DNA from: Acetobacteraceae bacterium | GTDB taxonomy: Bacteria; Pseudomonadota; Alphaproteobacteria; Acetobacterales; Acetobacteraceae | Length of the DNA stretch: 13,239 nucleotides | Direction: 5' to 3' | Assembly (NCBI GenBank): GCA_014377905.1 | Contig: JACMOQ010000083.1 | Coordinates: 1 to 13,239 of the forward strand | Shown: piece by piece, positions 1-7,673 of the stretch | Position numbering within the stretch: the first letter of the stretch is position 1 | How the letters are laid out: each line of letters begins with the position of its first letter | The notes under the pieces: generated by a model | Databases searched by the model: none | What the model was told of the DNA's origin: nothing | Seen by the model: only the letters and a program-made list of their open reading frames with translations | Translations under genes and position numbers: made by a program

Positions 1-64
1 AATCACAGCACCCCACTCCCAACGCTGCTAACATCTCGCCATTACTACCCAAGGAACCATCCCA

Positions 65-259
65 ATGACCACAAACATCGGCACCATCGACCGGGCAGTC
101 CGCGCCATCGTCGGCATCGCCCTGATCAGCCTGGTCTTCGTCGGGCCGCACACGGCGTGGGGTTGGGTCGGGCTTATACCGCTCGGGACGGCGCTCGTCG
201 GTTGGTGCCCGCCTTACGCGATCTTCGGGATCAACACCTGCGGGACCAGCAATCGGTAA
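65..259 (+). CDS. DUF2892 (YgaP-like) small inner-membrane protein
   Basis: This 64-residue protein has two hydrophobic stretches, about residues 12-27 and 31-47, joined by a short Pro/His turn. After the second comes a Cys-Pro-Pro-Tyr segment and a second cysteine (C48 and C59). That layout, an N-terminal 'N-x-G-x-x-D-R-x-x-R' entry into the first helix and a C-terminal cysteine pair, is typical of DUF2892 membrane proteins. Their role is unknown; some are fused to rhodanese domains (YgaP), hinting at sulfur or redox chemistry. No rhodanese domain is present here. The start is supported by AAGGAA at 51-56, eight bases before the ATG. It converges on the EthA-like gene and looks monocistronic, though its upstream context lies outside the window. 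Family assignment is fairly sure; function is not known. Confidence 0.85.
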   Translation: MTTNIGTIDRAVRAIVGIALISLVFVGPHTAWGWVGLIPLGTALVGWCPPYAIFGINTCGTSNR

Positions 260-289
260 GCTCGTCGGGTGAAGGTCGGGGCTGTATTC

Positions 290-310
290 ACGCCGCCACA
301 ACCGCGGTGT
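290..310 (+). terminator. weak hairpin between convergent genes
   Basis: A 7-bp stem (290-296 with 304-310, one G-T wobble) encloses a 7-nt loop in the 104-bp gap between the stop codons of the DUF2892 gene and the convergent monooxygenase gene. No U-tract follows directly; the nearest T-run on + is about 14 bases further on. It is placed where a bidirectional terminator is expected, but the structure alone is weak. Confidence 0.25.
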
Positions 311-363
311 AACAGTCATAAAGTTTTACTGCCTCTTTATTTCCAAACAAAGAAGGCCCCTGC

Positions 364-1824
364 TCAAGCATCTTCCTTGATTTTCGAATAAGTCATCGCC
401 GCATCCTCAAGCGACCCAAACCGAAGCGCCAGCAGATCCTTGACGTAATTCTGATTCAACCGCCACGGCGCCTTCGACCCTTGCTTGGGCATTTTGCCAA
501 TTGAACGCTGGATGTAGCCCGATGAGAAATTGACCCAGGCTTCTTCCACCACGGAAGGATCATTACGCCGCGGTGTGGCTTCGGCGTAGCCGTTCCGATC
601 CATATGGTTGATCAGCCGGCACACATACTCGCAGGTCAGATCGCATTTCAGCGTCCAGGATGCGTTTGTGTAACCCATGACAACGGCCATGTTGGGGACA
701 TCGCTATACATCATGCCCTTATAGGTCATCGCTTTGGCAGGATCGATCAGGTTGCCGTTGACGGTGACGGTCATTTTGCCAAGCACGGCGAGGTCGAGGC
801 CGGTTGCTGTCACCACCAGATCGGCCGGGAGTTCTTCGCCGGATTTCAGTTTGATGCCGGTTTCGGTAAAGGTTTCGATCTGATCGGTAACGACCGATGC
901 GCGGCCGGATTTGATTGCGCGGAACAGATCGCCATCGGGCACCAGGCACATGCGCTGGTCCCATGGATTATAGCTCGGGGTAAAGTGCTTGGCGACGTCG
1001 TAATCCGGCCCTAACGCCATTTTCACCCCGCCGATAATCATGCCTTTGATTTTGGCAGGCTGGCGCTTGCAGAGTTGATAGACGTACATGCCGCGCAGCA
1101 CGTTGCGCCAGCGCACGATCATGTAGGCAAGCTTTTGCGGCAGCCAACGACGCAGACGGTCGGCGACATCGTCGGATGCCGGGCGGGCCACGACATAAGT
1201 CGGCGATCGTTGTAGCATGGTGACATGTGCGGCTTGGTCTGCCATTGACGGAACCAACGTGACCGCGGTGGCGCCGCTGCCGATTACCACCACGCGCTTG
1301 CCGGCATAGTCGATAGCGTCAGTCCATTTTTGCGGGTGGACGATTTCGCCCTTAAAGCGGTCGGTGCCAGGGAAGCTCGGGGCGTAGCCGGCATCGTAAT
1401 TATAATAGCCGCTGCACATCAGCAGAAAGTTGCAGGTAAATGTCAGGGTTTCGTCACCGTGCGCGATCGTCACAGTCCAGCGCGCGGTGCCGGATGACCA
1501 TGATGACGCAATGACTTTGTGGTTGAAGCGGATATGGCGGTCAATGCCGAATTCGGCGGCTGTATCCTTGATGTATTTCAGGATCGACGGGCCATCGGCG
1601 ATGGCTTTGGCTTCCGTCCACGGCTTGAAGCGGTAGCCGAGGGTGAACATGTCGCTGTCCGACCGCACGCCGGGGTAGCGGAACAAGTCCCAGGTGCCGC
1701 CAATGCGATCGCGGCCTTCAAGGATGGCGTACGTCTTGGCGGGGCAATTGGTTTGCAGATGATACCCGGCGCCAATCCCTGATAATCCGGCGCCGACGAT
1801 CAGGACGTCGAAGTGTTCGGCCAC
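364..1824 (-). CDS. ethA: EthA-type Baeyer-Villiger flavoprotein monooxygenase
   Basis: This 486-residue FAD/NADPH monooxygenase inserts oxygen next to a ketone carbonyl to give an ester, and related enzymes also oxidise sulfur in thioamides. The FAD-binding Rossmann motif is G11-A-G13-L-S-G16. The Baeyer-Villiger fingerprint F-x-G-x3-H-x3-W is at 157-167 (H163, W167), but is followed by Thr-Asp rather than directly by the usual Pro or Asp. The NADPH Rossmann motif GSGATA is at 182-187, and an ATGLDL motif lies in the C-terminal half. From memory, length and long stretches (for example GGTWDLFRYPG, GYYNYD, YNPWDQR, GYTNASWTLK) match Mycobacterium tuberculosis EthA closely. The GTG start has AAGGGG at 1833-1838, eight bases upstream, and no in-frame ATG fits. 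It is divergent from an alpha/beta hydrolase that could cleave its ester products. The true substrate is unknown. Confidence 0.93.
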   Translation of the reverse strand: MAEHFDVLIVGAGLSGIGAGYHLQTNCPAKTYAILEGRDRIGGTWDLFRYPGVRSDSDMFTLGYRFKPWTEAKAIADGPSILKYIKDTAAEFGIDRHIRFNHKVIASSWSSGTARWTVTIAHGDETLTFTCNFLLMCSGYYNYDAGYAPSFPGTDRFKGEIVHPQKWTDAIDYAGKRVVVIGSGATAVTLVPSMADQAAHVTMLQRSPTYVVARPASDDVADRLRRWLPQKLAYMIVRWRNVLRGMYVYQLCKRQPAKIKGMIIGGVKMALGPDYDVAKHFTPSYNPWDQRMCLVPDGDLFRAIKSGRASVVTDQIETFTETGIKLKSGEELPADLVVTATGLDLAVLGKMTVTVNGNLIDPAKAMTYKGMMYSDVPNMAVVMGYTNASWTLKCDLTCEYVCRLINHMDRNGYAEATPRRNDPSVVEEAWVNFSSGYIQRSIGKMPKQGSKAPWRLNQNYVKDLLALRFGSLEDAAMTYSKIKEDA

Positions 1825-1832
1825 GATGCAAT

Positions 1833-1838
1833 CCCCTT
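1833..1838 (-). promoter_or_regulatory. ribosome binding site deciding a GTG start
   Basis: AAGGGG on the minus strand lies eight bases before the GTG at 1824. It supports a non-ATG start for the EthA-like gene, where the reading frame offers no nearby ATG. Confidence 0.7.
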
Positions 1839-1850
1839 AATTTGACCGAC

Positions 1851-1879
1851 ATAGCGCAATATGACACAAATAATGTCAA
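1851..1879 (-). promoter_or_regulatory. sigma70-like promoter of the ethA-like gene
   Basis: On the minus strand a perfect TTGACA -35 box (1879-1874) is followed after 17 bases by CGCTAT (1856-1851) as a moderate -10 box. Transcription would start near 1845, giving a short leader that contains the AAGGGG ribosome binding site and the GTG start. Spacing and position are good; the -10 match is only fair. Confidence 0.55.
1862..1878. promoter_or_regulatory. inverted repeat TGACA-N7-TGTCA, candidate operator
   Basis: Perfect 5-bp arms at 1862-1866 and 1874-1878 are separated by seven AT-rich bases. The repeat covers most of the -35 box and the start of the spacer of the predicted ethA-like promoter, the expected place for a repressor site. 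Short palindromes of this size are bound by TetR, MarR or GntR type regulators, but no such gene is visible in the window, so the binding protein is unknown. Confidence 0.45.
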
Positions 1880-2025
1880 TAGTATCAGCGCCGAAGGGTC
1901 TTGTGGCGCAACTTCGCCATCCCATGCCTGGCAAGCGTTTGGGGGCTAGTTGCACGTATCGCGTCAATCGGGCCGCCCAGGACAGCCTGACGTGTGATCC
2001 GATCGACCGCAAGAATTGAGGCATC

Positions 2026-2916
2026 ATGGCAAGTTGGCAATCCATCATCCTGTGTAATCTGATGCGCTGGATCGTGAAGCGACACGCCAAGTCGCCAATC
2101 GATATTGTCGATACGCGGCGCAGACTGGGGCGCCCACGCAGGCGGGTCTTGAAAATGCCGCGTGGCGTCAGGATTTCTGCACGGCGCGAAACGGGCTTGG
2201 TCTTTGAATGCATTGACCCCATCATCGCGCGCACCGATCTGGTGGTGCTTTATTTGCACGGCGGCGGCTATTGCTTTGCATCACCACAAACCCATCGCCA
2301 GCTAACCTCGGCGATGGCCAAGCAGGCGCGCGCGCAGGTCTGGGCGTTGGATTATCGCCTCGCACCAGAAAATCCCTATCCCGCCGCGCTTGAAGATGCT
2401 GTTGCGGCCTATCGCTTTCTGGCCAAGACCTATCCTGGCAAGCGCATTCTGCTGGCCGGCGATTCGGCTGGCGGCGGACTCGCCTTGGCCACCGCCGTCG
2501 CAATCCGTGACCTTGGCCGCGGCGCGGCACTGGTTTTATTCTCGCCCTGGACCGATCTTGCCAATACCGGCGCAAGCAACGAGGCCAACGCCATGACATG
2601 CGCGATGTTCACGCCGCAGATCATGCGCGATGTCGCCGCATTGTATTGCGGCCAAACCGACACCAGCGACCCTGGCGCATCGCCGCTTTACGCCGATTTG
2701 CATGGCCTGCCGCCGATGCTGATTTTCGCCAGCAGTGACGAAATCCTGCTCGATGATTCCCGTCGGCTGGCGGACAGGGCGCGCGCACAAGGATGCAGTG
2801 TGGAGCTGCATATCGTCGCCGGCATGCCGCATGTCTGGCCGATGTTCGCCCGGGTGTTGCCGGAAGGACGGACAGCCCTGGTGCAGGTTGGCGAGTTCGT
2901 CCGGCGGGTTTGCTAA
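2026..2916 (+). CDS. HSL-family alpha/beta hydrolase (carboxylesterase/lipase)
   Basis: This 296-residue serine esterase of the hormone-sensitive-lipase (family IV) type hydrolyses carboxylic esters. The oxyanion motif HGGGY is at 78-82. The nucleophile motif GDSAGG is at 145-150, with S147 as nucleophile. D238 in the segment SSDEILLDD and H269 in MPHVW complete the triad in the usual order and spacing. No signal peptide is evident; the N-terminal segment is amphipathic with basic residues, as in related cap regions. The ATG at 2026 follows GAGG by about five bases. The divergent Baeyer-Villiger monooxygenase suggests this enzyme cleaves the esters that one makes, but that link rests on context only. 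Its TAA stop overlaps the stop of the convergent hyuA by four bases, leaving no room for a terminator. Confidence 0.92.
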   Translation: MASWQSIILCNLMRWIVKRHAKSPIDIVDTRRRLGRPRRRVLKMPRGVRISARRETGLVFECIDPIIARTDLVVLYLHGGGYCFASPQTHRQLTSAMAKQARAQVWALDYRLAPENPYPAALEDAVAAYRFLAKTYPGKRILLAGDSAGGGLALATAVAIRDLGRGAALVLFSPWTDLANTGASNEANAMTCAMFTPQIMRDVAALYCGQTDTSDPGASPLYADLHGLPPMLIFASSDEILLDDSRRLADRARAQGCSVELHIVAGMPHVWPMFARVLPEGRTALVQVGEFVRRVC

Positions 2917-4940
2917 TCGCGGGTCAGGATCATCGCGCCTGATGTGTGGATTTCGGCGTTCCAGCCTGGCGGCACCACGGTCGTTGCATCAAGCTGGACG
3001 ATGATTGCGGGGCCGGCGAACCGATTGCCGGCGCCGAATTTGTCGCGGGCGTAAACCGGGGTGGCCATGGTTCCCGACACGAAATGGACATCGCGGGTTT
3101 CGTCCGGCGCGGGCATCGGCCCCGGTGCGAGGGTGGGCATCACCGGCGGCGGCATGCGGCCAGTGGCTTCGACGCGCAAGGTCACCAACTCAATCGGGGT
3201 GTCCATAGTGAAACCGTAAAGCGCCTGGTGGGCAGTGCGAAATGCTTCAAGCGCGGCCGGTTCCGTGCCGGTCCAGGCGACCGCAAGCTCCCCGCCCTGC
3301 CCTTCGTAGCGCATCAGGGCCACGGCTTCGAGTTGGCGATCGGCCTCCGGCACTGCCTCGGCTTCGAGCCAGGCAGTCGCGTCGCGACGCAATTGTGCCA
3401 CCAGCGTGTTGGCGGCGAGCGCATCGGGTGCCCCGGCCAATGGCAGGGTGCGGTGGAATTCGGCCTTGAGGTCGGCGGCCAGCAGGCCTTCGGCGCACAG
3501 AACACCAGGCGCGGACGGGATCAGGACAGTGGTGCAGCCGAGCAGTTCCGCGAGCGCGGTTCCATGTAACGGGCCAGCGCCACCAAACGGCACCAGGGCG
3601 AAATCGCGCGGGTTGTGGCCTCGCTCGACCGACACAACCCGGATCGCGCCGACCATGTTGCTGTCGGCGATCGCCAGGATGCCACGCGCGGCGGTGTGCA
3701 AATCGAGTCCGAGCGGTTCGGCAACCTCGCGCCGGATTGCGGCCTCGGCCAGCGCGGGATCGAGCCGCATGCGGCCGCCGAGCAGCGATGGCGGCAAATG
3801 GCCGAGCACGACATGGGCATCGGTGACGGTGGCGAACTGCCCACCGGCGCCGTAACAAGCCGGGCCAGGGTCAGCGCCGGCGCTGGCTGGGCCGACCGAT
3901 AATGCGCCATCGGTGATGCGCGCGATGGACCCACCACCGGCGCCAACCGTTACCATATCGACCATCGGCAGCGGCAACGGCCATTCGCCGACTTTGCCAG
4001 ATTGGGTCAGGCCGATGCGGCCATCCTTGATCAGGCAGATATCGGCGCTGGTGCCGCCGATATCGACGGTGATGAGGTCGGCAATCCCCGCCGCCTCGCA
4101 CACCATGCGCGCGCCGACCACGCCGGCGGCCGGGCCGGACAAAGCGGTGACGGCCGGGGCGCGGCGGATGGTTGGCACGCCAGCAACACCACCATTAGAT
4201 TGCATCAGCAACAACGGCGCGGTGACCCCGGCATCTTTGAGGCGCTGTTCGAGGCGCGCGACATAGGTCGAAACCGCCGGCATCACCCCGGCGTTGAGAA
4301 TTGTTGCCAGAGTGCGTTCATATTCGCGCACCACCGGCAGCACATCGACCGATGCGGTGACCGCGACGCCAGGAAGGGCCGCGCGCAGCATCGCGGTGAC
4401 CCGTTCCTCGTGATCGGGATTGGCAAAGCTGTGCAGCAGGCACACGGCAACAGCTTGCACACCAAGGCGGCGGCAGGCCGCGGCGGCTTCGGCCACGCTT
4501 TCCTCGTCCAGCGCTGTGATGACGCCACCGCCCGGGCCGATGCGTTCGATGACTTCGAACACGCGGGATGCAGGAACCGGGCGGCGCGGCTTGCGCCAGG
4601 CATAAAGATTGGCGCGGCGGGGGATGTCCTGACGGCCGATATCGAGCACATGGCGGAAACCAGCTGTGGTGATCAGCGCGGTTTGTGCACCTTTGCCTTC
4701 CAGGATCAGATTGGTGGCAACGGTGGTGCCGTGCAGCACCCGGCTAACCGCGTCGGTGCTGGCGCCGGCCTGTGCCAGGGCCAGCCGCATGCCTTCCATG
4801 AAGGCGAGACTTGGATCGGATGGGATGGACGGGGTTTTCGCCCGCCAGGCTTTGCCGCTGGCAGCATCCTGCAAGGTAACATCGGTGAAAGTGCCGCCAA
4901 TATCTATGGCGACCGACAGGCGCGGTTCAAACGAGTTCAT
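2913..4940 (-). CDS. hyuA: HyuA: ATP-binding subunit of hydantoinase/oxoprolinase-type amidohydrolase
   Basis: With the chosen ATG at 4940 the protein has 675 residues, normal for HyuA. It belongs to the ASKHA (actin-like ATPase) fold enzymes that activate cyclic amides or carbonyl substrates by phosphorylation, together with HyuB. Visible motifs are DIGGTFTD (13-20), HGTTVATN (70-77), QSNGG (247-251), a second phosphate motif DIGGTSAD (293-300), GAGGGS (333-338), GADPGPACYG (355-364), and VERGHNPRDFALVPFGGAGPLH (438-459). The C-terminal segment GPAII at 643 is followed by V648, where many relatives have Glu. The start overlaps the end of hyuB by 14 nt; an in-frame ATG at 4946 is also possible, while a longer frame to 5024 lies inside hyuB and was not used. 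It is the last gene of the operon. Exact substrate (hydantoin, 5-oxoproline, lactam, or a carboxylation substrate) cannot be decided. Confidence 0.93.
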   Translation of the reverse strand: MNSFEPRLSVAIDIGGTFTDVTLQDAASGKAWRAKTPSIPSDPSLAFMEGMRLALAQAGASTDAVSRVLHGTTVATNLILEGKGAQTALITTAGFRHVLDIGRQDIPRRANLYAWRKPRRPVPASRVFEVIERIGPGGGVITALDEESVAEAAAACRRLGVQAVAVCLLHSFANPDHEERVTAMLRAALPGVAVTASVDVLPVVREYERTLATILNAGVMPAVSTYVARLEQRLKDAGVTAPLLLMQSNGGVAGVPTIRRAPAVTALSGPAAGVVGARMVCEAAGIADLITVDIGGTSADICLIKDGRIGLTQSGKVGEWPLPLPMVDMVTVGAGGGSIARITDGALSVGPASAGADPGPACYGAGGQFATVTDAHVVLGHLPPSLLGGRMRLDPALAEAAIRREVAEPLGLDLHTAARGILAIADSNMVGAIRVVSVERGHNPRDFALVPFGGAGPLHGTALAELLGCTTVLIPSAPGVLCAEGLLAADLKAEFHRTLPLAGAPDALAANTLVAQLRRDATAWLEAEAVPEADRQLEAVALMRYEGQGGELAVAWTGTEPAALEAFRTAHQALYGFTMDTPIELVTLRVEATGRMPPPVMPTLAPGPMPAPDETRDVHFVSGTMATPVYARDKFGAGNRFAGPAIIVQLDATTVVPPGWNAEIHTSGAMILTRD

Positions 4941-6684
4941 CAACATAGTCCATACGGTGAAAATTGCCCGCCTTCGGGCGGTCACGGCGGTTGGCAAGCG
5001 TGGCCGGCAGGTCGAGCTCGCCATCGGAGATCACCACGCCATAGTCGCGCAGCGCCGCGGCGGGCGAGACATAGCCTTCCAGCACGTCGCGCAGCACTGC
5101 ATTGGGGGACCGGTCATACGGATGGCCGCGTCCGCCACCACCGCCGGTTTCGATCCGCAATACATCGCCCTTGCGCAGTTTGTTGCCATCTGACAATGGC
5201 GCCAGCACGATTTCGCTGTTGCGGCCGGGATTGATGATGGCACGCGCGGTGCCGCCGGATTTGCCGCCGGCGGTGCCCCAGGGCGGGTTCACCACGCTAT
5301 CGATCCGAATGGCGAGGACGGAGTCCTCGGCAAGGACAGTATATTCGCGGATGATGCCGCAACCGCCACGGAATTCCCCCGGCCCACCGCTGTCACGGTT
5401 GATGGCGTAGGTGTTGAGCCGCACCGGGTAGCCGAGTTCGAGGAACTCGACAGGATAATTCTCCTGCGCGACAAAATAAACCGCATCAATGCCGTCCTGA
5501 TCGGCGCGCCCGCCATATCCGACGCCAAGGCCGTCCGACAGCAGGAACGGCTTGCCGTCCCACAGGCCGCGCATCAGCAGGATCACATAGGCCGAATGGG
5601 CGGCCGGCGCTTTGGTGCCGGCGACGTTGATCAGGCCGTTGAGGGCTGCCAGCACCCGCATCATGGTCATGCCGCGCATGCCCAATGGCGCGGGAAAGCG
5701 TGGCCGCAACAGCGAACCTTCGCGCAGGATGATTTCGTCGAAGGCGCGCGCGCCGCCAGCATTGACCACCTGGGATGGATCACCGCCGAGGAAATAGAGC
5801 GCGAAGGCCGTGCCCGGCACGTCCCGGTTCATCAGGTAATTGACCGGCCCAGGGGTCTGGTCATCGGTTTCGCTCGCGTCGAAGATGAAACGGTCATCGG
5901 GCGTGCGGGTCAGCGCGAAACGGATATGCACCGGGCCGGTGCCATGGCCATCGCTGTCAATGGCATCGGTGAACTTCCAGGTGCCGACCGGGAAGGTTTC
6001 GCGCAGTTTCTGCCGCACCAGGGTTTCGGTGCGGGCGAGCAACTGGCGCAGCGCGTCTTCCAGCATGTCGGCGGAGAAACGCTCGGCGATTTCGGCCATC
6101 CGACGCACCCCGAGATCGACGGATGCCATCAGCGCCCGCGTGTCGCCCTTGCAGGTCGCCGGGTAGCGCGAATTGCGAAAGAAAATATTCAGGGTGGCTT
6201 CATTGGTAATGCCGCGATCGATCAGCTTGGTCGGCGGGATGATGATGCCTTCCTGGAAGATGTCGGTGGCATCAGGCGAAATCGAGCCCGGCCGCAACCC
6301 GCCAATATCGGAAAAATGCGCCCAGCCCATTACGAAGGCGCAGCGGCGGCCTTCATGGAAAACCGGGGCGAGGAAGACCTGGTCGTTGGAATGCGACACC
6401 GCGCCGCGGCTGCCATAGCAGTCATTATACCAGTAAAGATCGCCGGGCTGGATGGTCTCGATCGGGAAATGGTCAAAGACCGGGCCACAAATATCGCCGA
6501 AAATCGGCACGTTCGATCCAACCGCCATAACGCCATCGGCATCAAACAGGGCGGTGTAGAAATCCTTCTTTTCGCGGATGAACGCCGAAATCGCGGTGCG
6601 TTCGAGCAGCGCCTCCATTTCGGCCTGGGTGGCACGAATGGCGCCGCGAATGATTTCGAGCGTGACCGGATCACAAATGGTCAT
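4927..6684 (-). CDS. hyuB: HyuB: catalytic/metal subunit of hydantoinase/oxoprolinase-type amidohydrolase
   Basis: This 585-residue protein spans the full hydantoinase B domain and is the hydrolytic partner of HyuA. It starts with the typical DPVTLEIIRGA segment (5-15). Candidate metal ligands, from family knowledge and local motifs, are D41 in KKDFYTALFD, H98 and D101 in the segment NDCYGSRGAVSHSND, and H123 in AHFSDIGG. Later conserved parts are the PGSISPDA segment, EGIIIPPTKL, the NRDVPGTAFALYF region and the glycine-rich GGPGEFRGGCG. The usual NDPY-x-GGTH pattern is changed here to NDCYGSRGAVSH, which may reflect subfamily. The ATG overlaps the stop of the upstream ATPase gene as ATGA (6681-6684), and the 3' end overlaps hyuA by 14 nt, indicating coupled translation. 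HyuA and HyuB as separate subunits argue against a fused eukaryotic-type 5-oxoprolinase. Confidence 0.94.
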   Translation of the reverse strand: MTICDPVTLEIIRGAIRATQAEMEALLERTAISAFIREKKDFYTALFDADGVMAVGSNVPIFGDICGPVFDHFPIETIQPGDLYWYNDCYGSRGAVSHSNDQVFLAPVFHEGRRCAFVMGWAHFSDIGGLRPGSISPDATDIFQEGIIIPPTKLIDRGITNEATLNIFFRNSRYPATCKGDTRALMASVDLGVRRMAEIAERFSADMLEDALRQLLARTETLVRQKLRETFPVGTWKFTDAIDSDGHGTGPVHIRFALTRTPDDRFIFDASETDDQTPGPVNYLMNRDVPGTAFALYFLGGDPSQVVNAGGARAFDEIILREGSLLRPRFPAPLGMRGMTMMRVLAALNGLINVAGTKAPAAHSAYVILLMRGLWDGKPFLLSDGLGVGYGGRADQDGIDAVYFVAQENYPVEFLELGYPVRLNTYAINRDSGGPGEFRGGCGIIREYTVLAEDSVLAIRIDSVVNPPWGTAGGKSGGTARAIINPGRNSEIVLAPLSDGNKLRKGDVLRIETGGGGGRGHPYDRSPNAVLRDVLEGYVSPAAALRDYGVVISDGELDLPATLANRRDRPKAGNFHRMDYVDELV

Positions 6685-7673
6685 GACATGGTTCCTTCAA
6701 GATGGCAGGCGACACGGCGGGTTGGCGTGATGGTCCGCAATGTTGGCGCCAGTTCAATACAGATTTTCATCGCGTGCGGGCAGCGGCCACGGAAAGCGCA
6801 ACCACCGATGGCGGCGGCGTCCGACAGGCTGCCACGGATCGGCAATTGCGCGCGGTCTTGCGCCACATGCGGGACCGGTACTGCCGCGACCAACGCGCGG
6901 GTGTAGGGGTGCGCGGGGTTGGCAATCAGCTCCTTGGTTGGGCCTTCTTCCACCACCTGGCCAAGATACATCACCATGGTGCGTTCGCATACGTAACGGA
7001 TCAACGCCAGATCGTGGCTGATATAGACCGCAGCGAGGCCAAGCGCATCCCGCGCTTCACGCAGCAAATTCAGGATACCGGCGCGCACGGAAACATCGAG
7101 CATCGATACCGGTTCATCCGCCACGATCAGGGTCGGCCCGGGGATTAGCGCGCGGGCCAGCACCACCCGTTGCAACTGACCGCCGGAGAGTTCATGCGGC
7201 CGACGATCAAGCCAGGCGGCCGGCGGGGTCAGGCGGACGCGGTGCAAAACCGCGTCGATGCGGTCGGCATGTTCGCGGATTGGAACACCGAAATTATTCA
7301 GCGGTTCGGCGAGCGCGCGGCGGATGGAAAAGCGCGGGTTCAACGCATCGAACGGGTTCTGGAACACCAATTGCGCCTGGGCGCGAAATTTCAGCAGCGC
7401 CGCACCGCGCAGCGTGGTGATGTCGGTGCCGTCGAAGATGATCTTACCAGCACTGGGGTCCTCCAGGCGCAGCAACATCCGCGCCGTGGTGGTCTTGCCA
7501 CAGCCGCTTTCGCCGACAATGCCCAGGGCCTCGCCACGGGCGACCTCGAGGCTGACATCGGCAACGGCCGCGACGTCGCGGCCGCGGGTTCGGAAGGTTT
7601 TCTCCAAGCCGATGGCTTTGATGAGTGGGGTCATTGCGGTCCGCACCCCGTCACCGCCCCGAACATCGCTCAT
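6681..7673 (-). CDS. dppF: dipeptide/oligopeptide-type ABC transporter ATPase (DppF/OppF)
   Basis: This 330-residue cytoplasmic ATPase forms one half of the heterodimeric motor of the importer. Walker A is GESGCGKT (54-61), the Q-loop glutamine is Q105, the signature is LSGGQLQR (162-169), Walker B is LIVADEPV (182-189) and the switch histidine is H220. The C-terminal extension carries the oligopeptide-transporter cysteine pattern C292, C298, C305, C323. The start at 7673 is favoured because its ATG overlaps the stop of the D-type ATPase gene (ATGA, 7670-7673). An internal ATG at 7634 would remove 13 residues that are poorly conserved and remains possible. The stop overlaps the hyuB start by 4 nt, tying the transporter to the hydrolase. 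Confidence 0.95.
   Translation of the reverse strand: MSDVRGGDGVRTAMTPLIKAIGLEKTFRTRGRDVAAVADVSLEVARGEALGIVGESGCGKTTTARMLLRLEDPSAGKIIFDGTDITTLRGAALLKFRAQAQLVFQNPFDALNPRFSIRRALAEPLNNFGVPIREHADRIDAVLHRVRLTPPAAWLDRRPHELSGGQLQRVVLARALIPGPTLIVADEPVSMLDVSVRAGILNLLREARDALGLAAVYISHDLALIRYVCERTMVMYLGQVVEEGPTKELIANPAHPYTRALVAAVPVPHVAQDRAQLPIRGSLSDAAAIGGCAFRGRCPHAMKICIELAPTLRTITPTRRVACHLEGTMS

Noticed and set aside
4941..5024. 28-residue N-terminal extension of hyuA
   Set aside because: It lies inside hyuB, is Arg-rich and unlike HyuA N-termini, which begin shortly before the DIGGTFTD motif.
4002..5234. 410-codon open frame on + opposite hyuA/hyuB
   Set aside because: It is antisense to two well-supported genes, has low-complexity Gly/Arg/His-rich composition, no recognisable motif, and is the usual mirror-frame effect in GC-rich DNA.
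5596..6906. 436-codon open frame on + opposite hyuB and the end of dppF
   Set aside because: Same reasons: it runs antisense across two coupled genes and shows no domain motif; the sense strand encodes intact conserved proteins.
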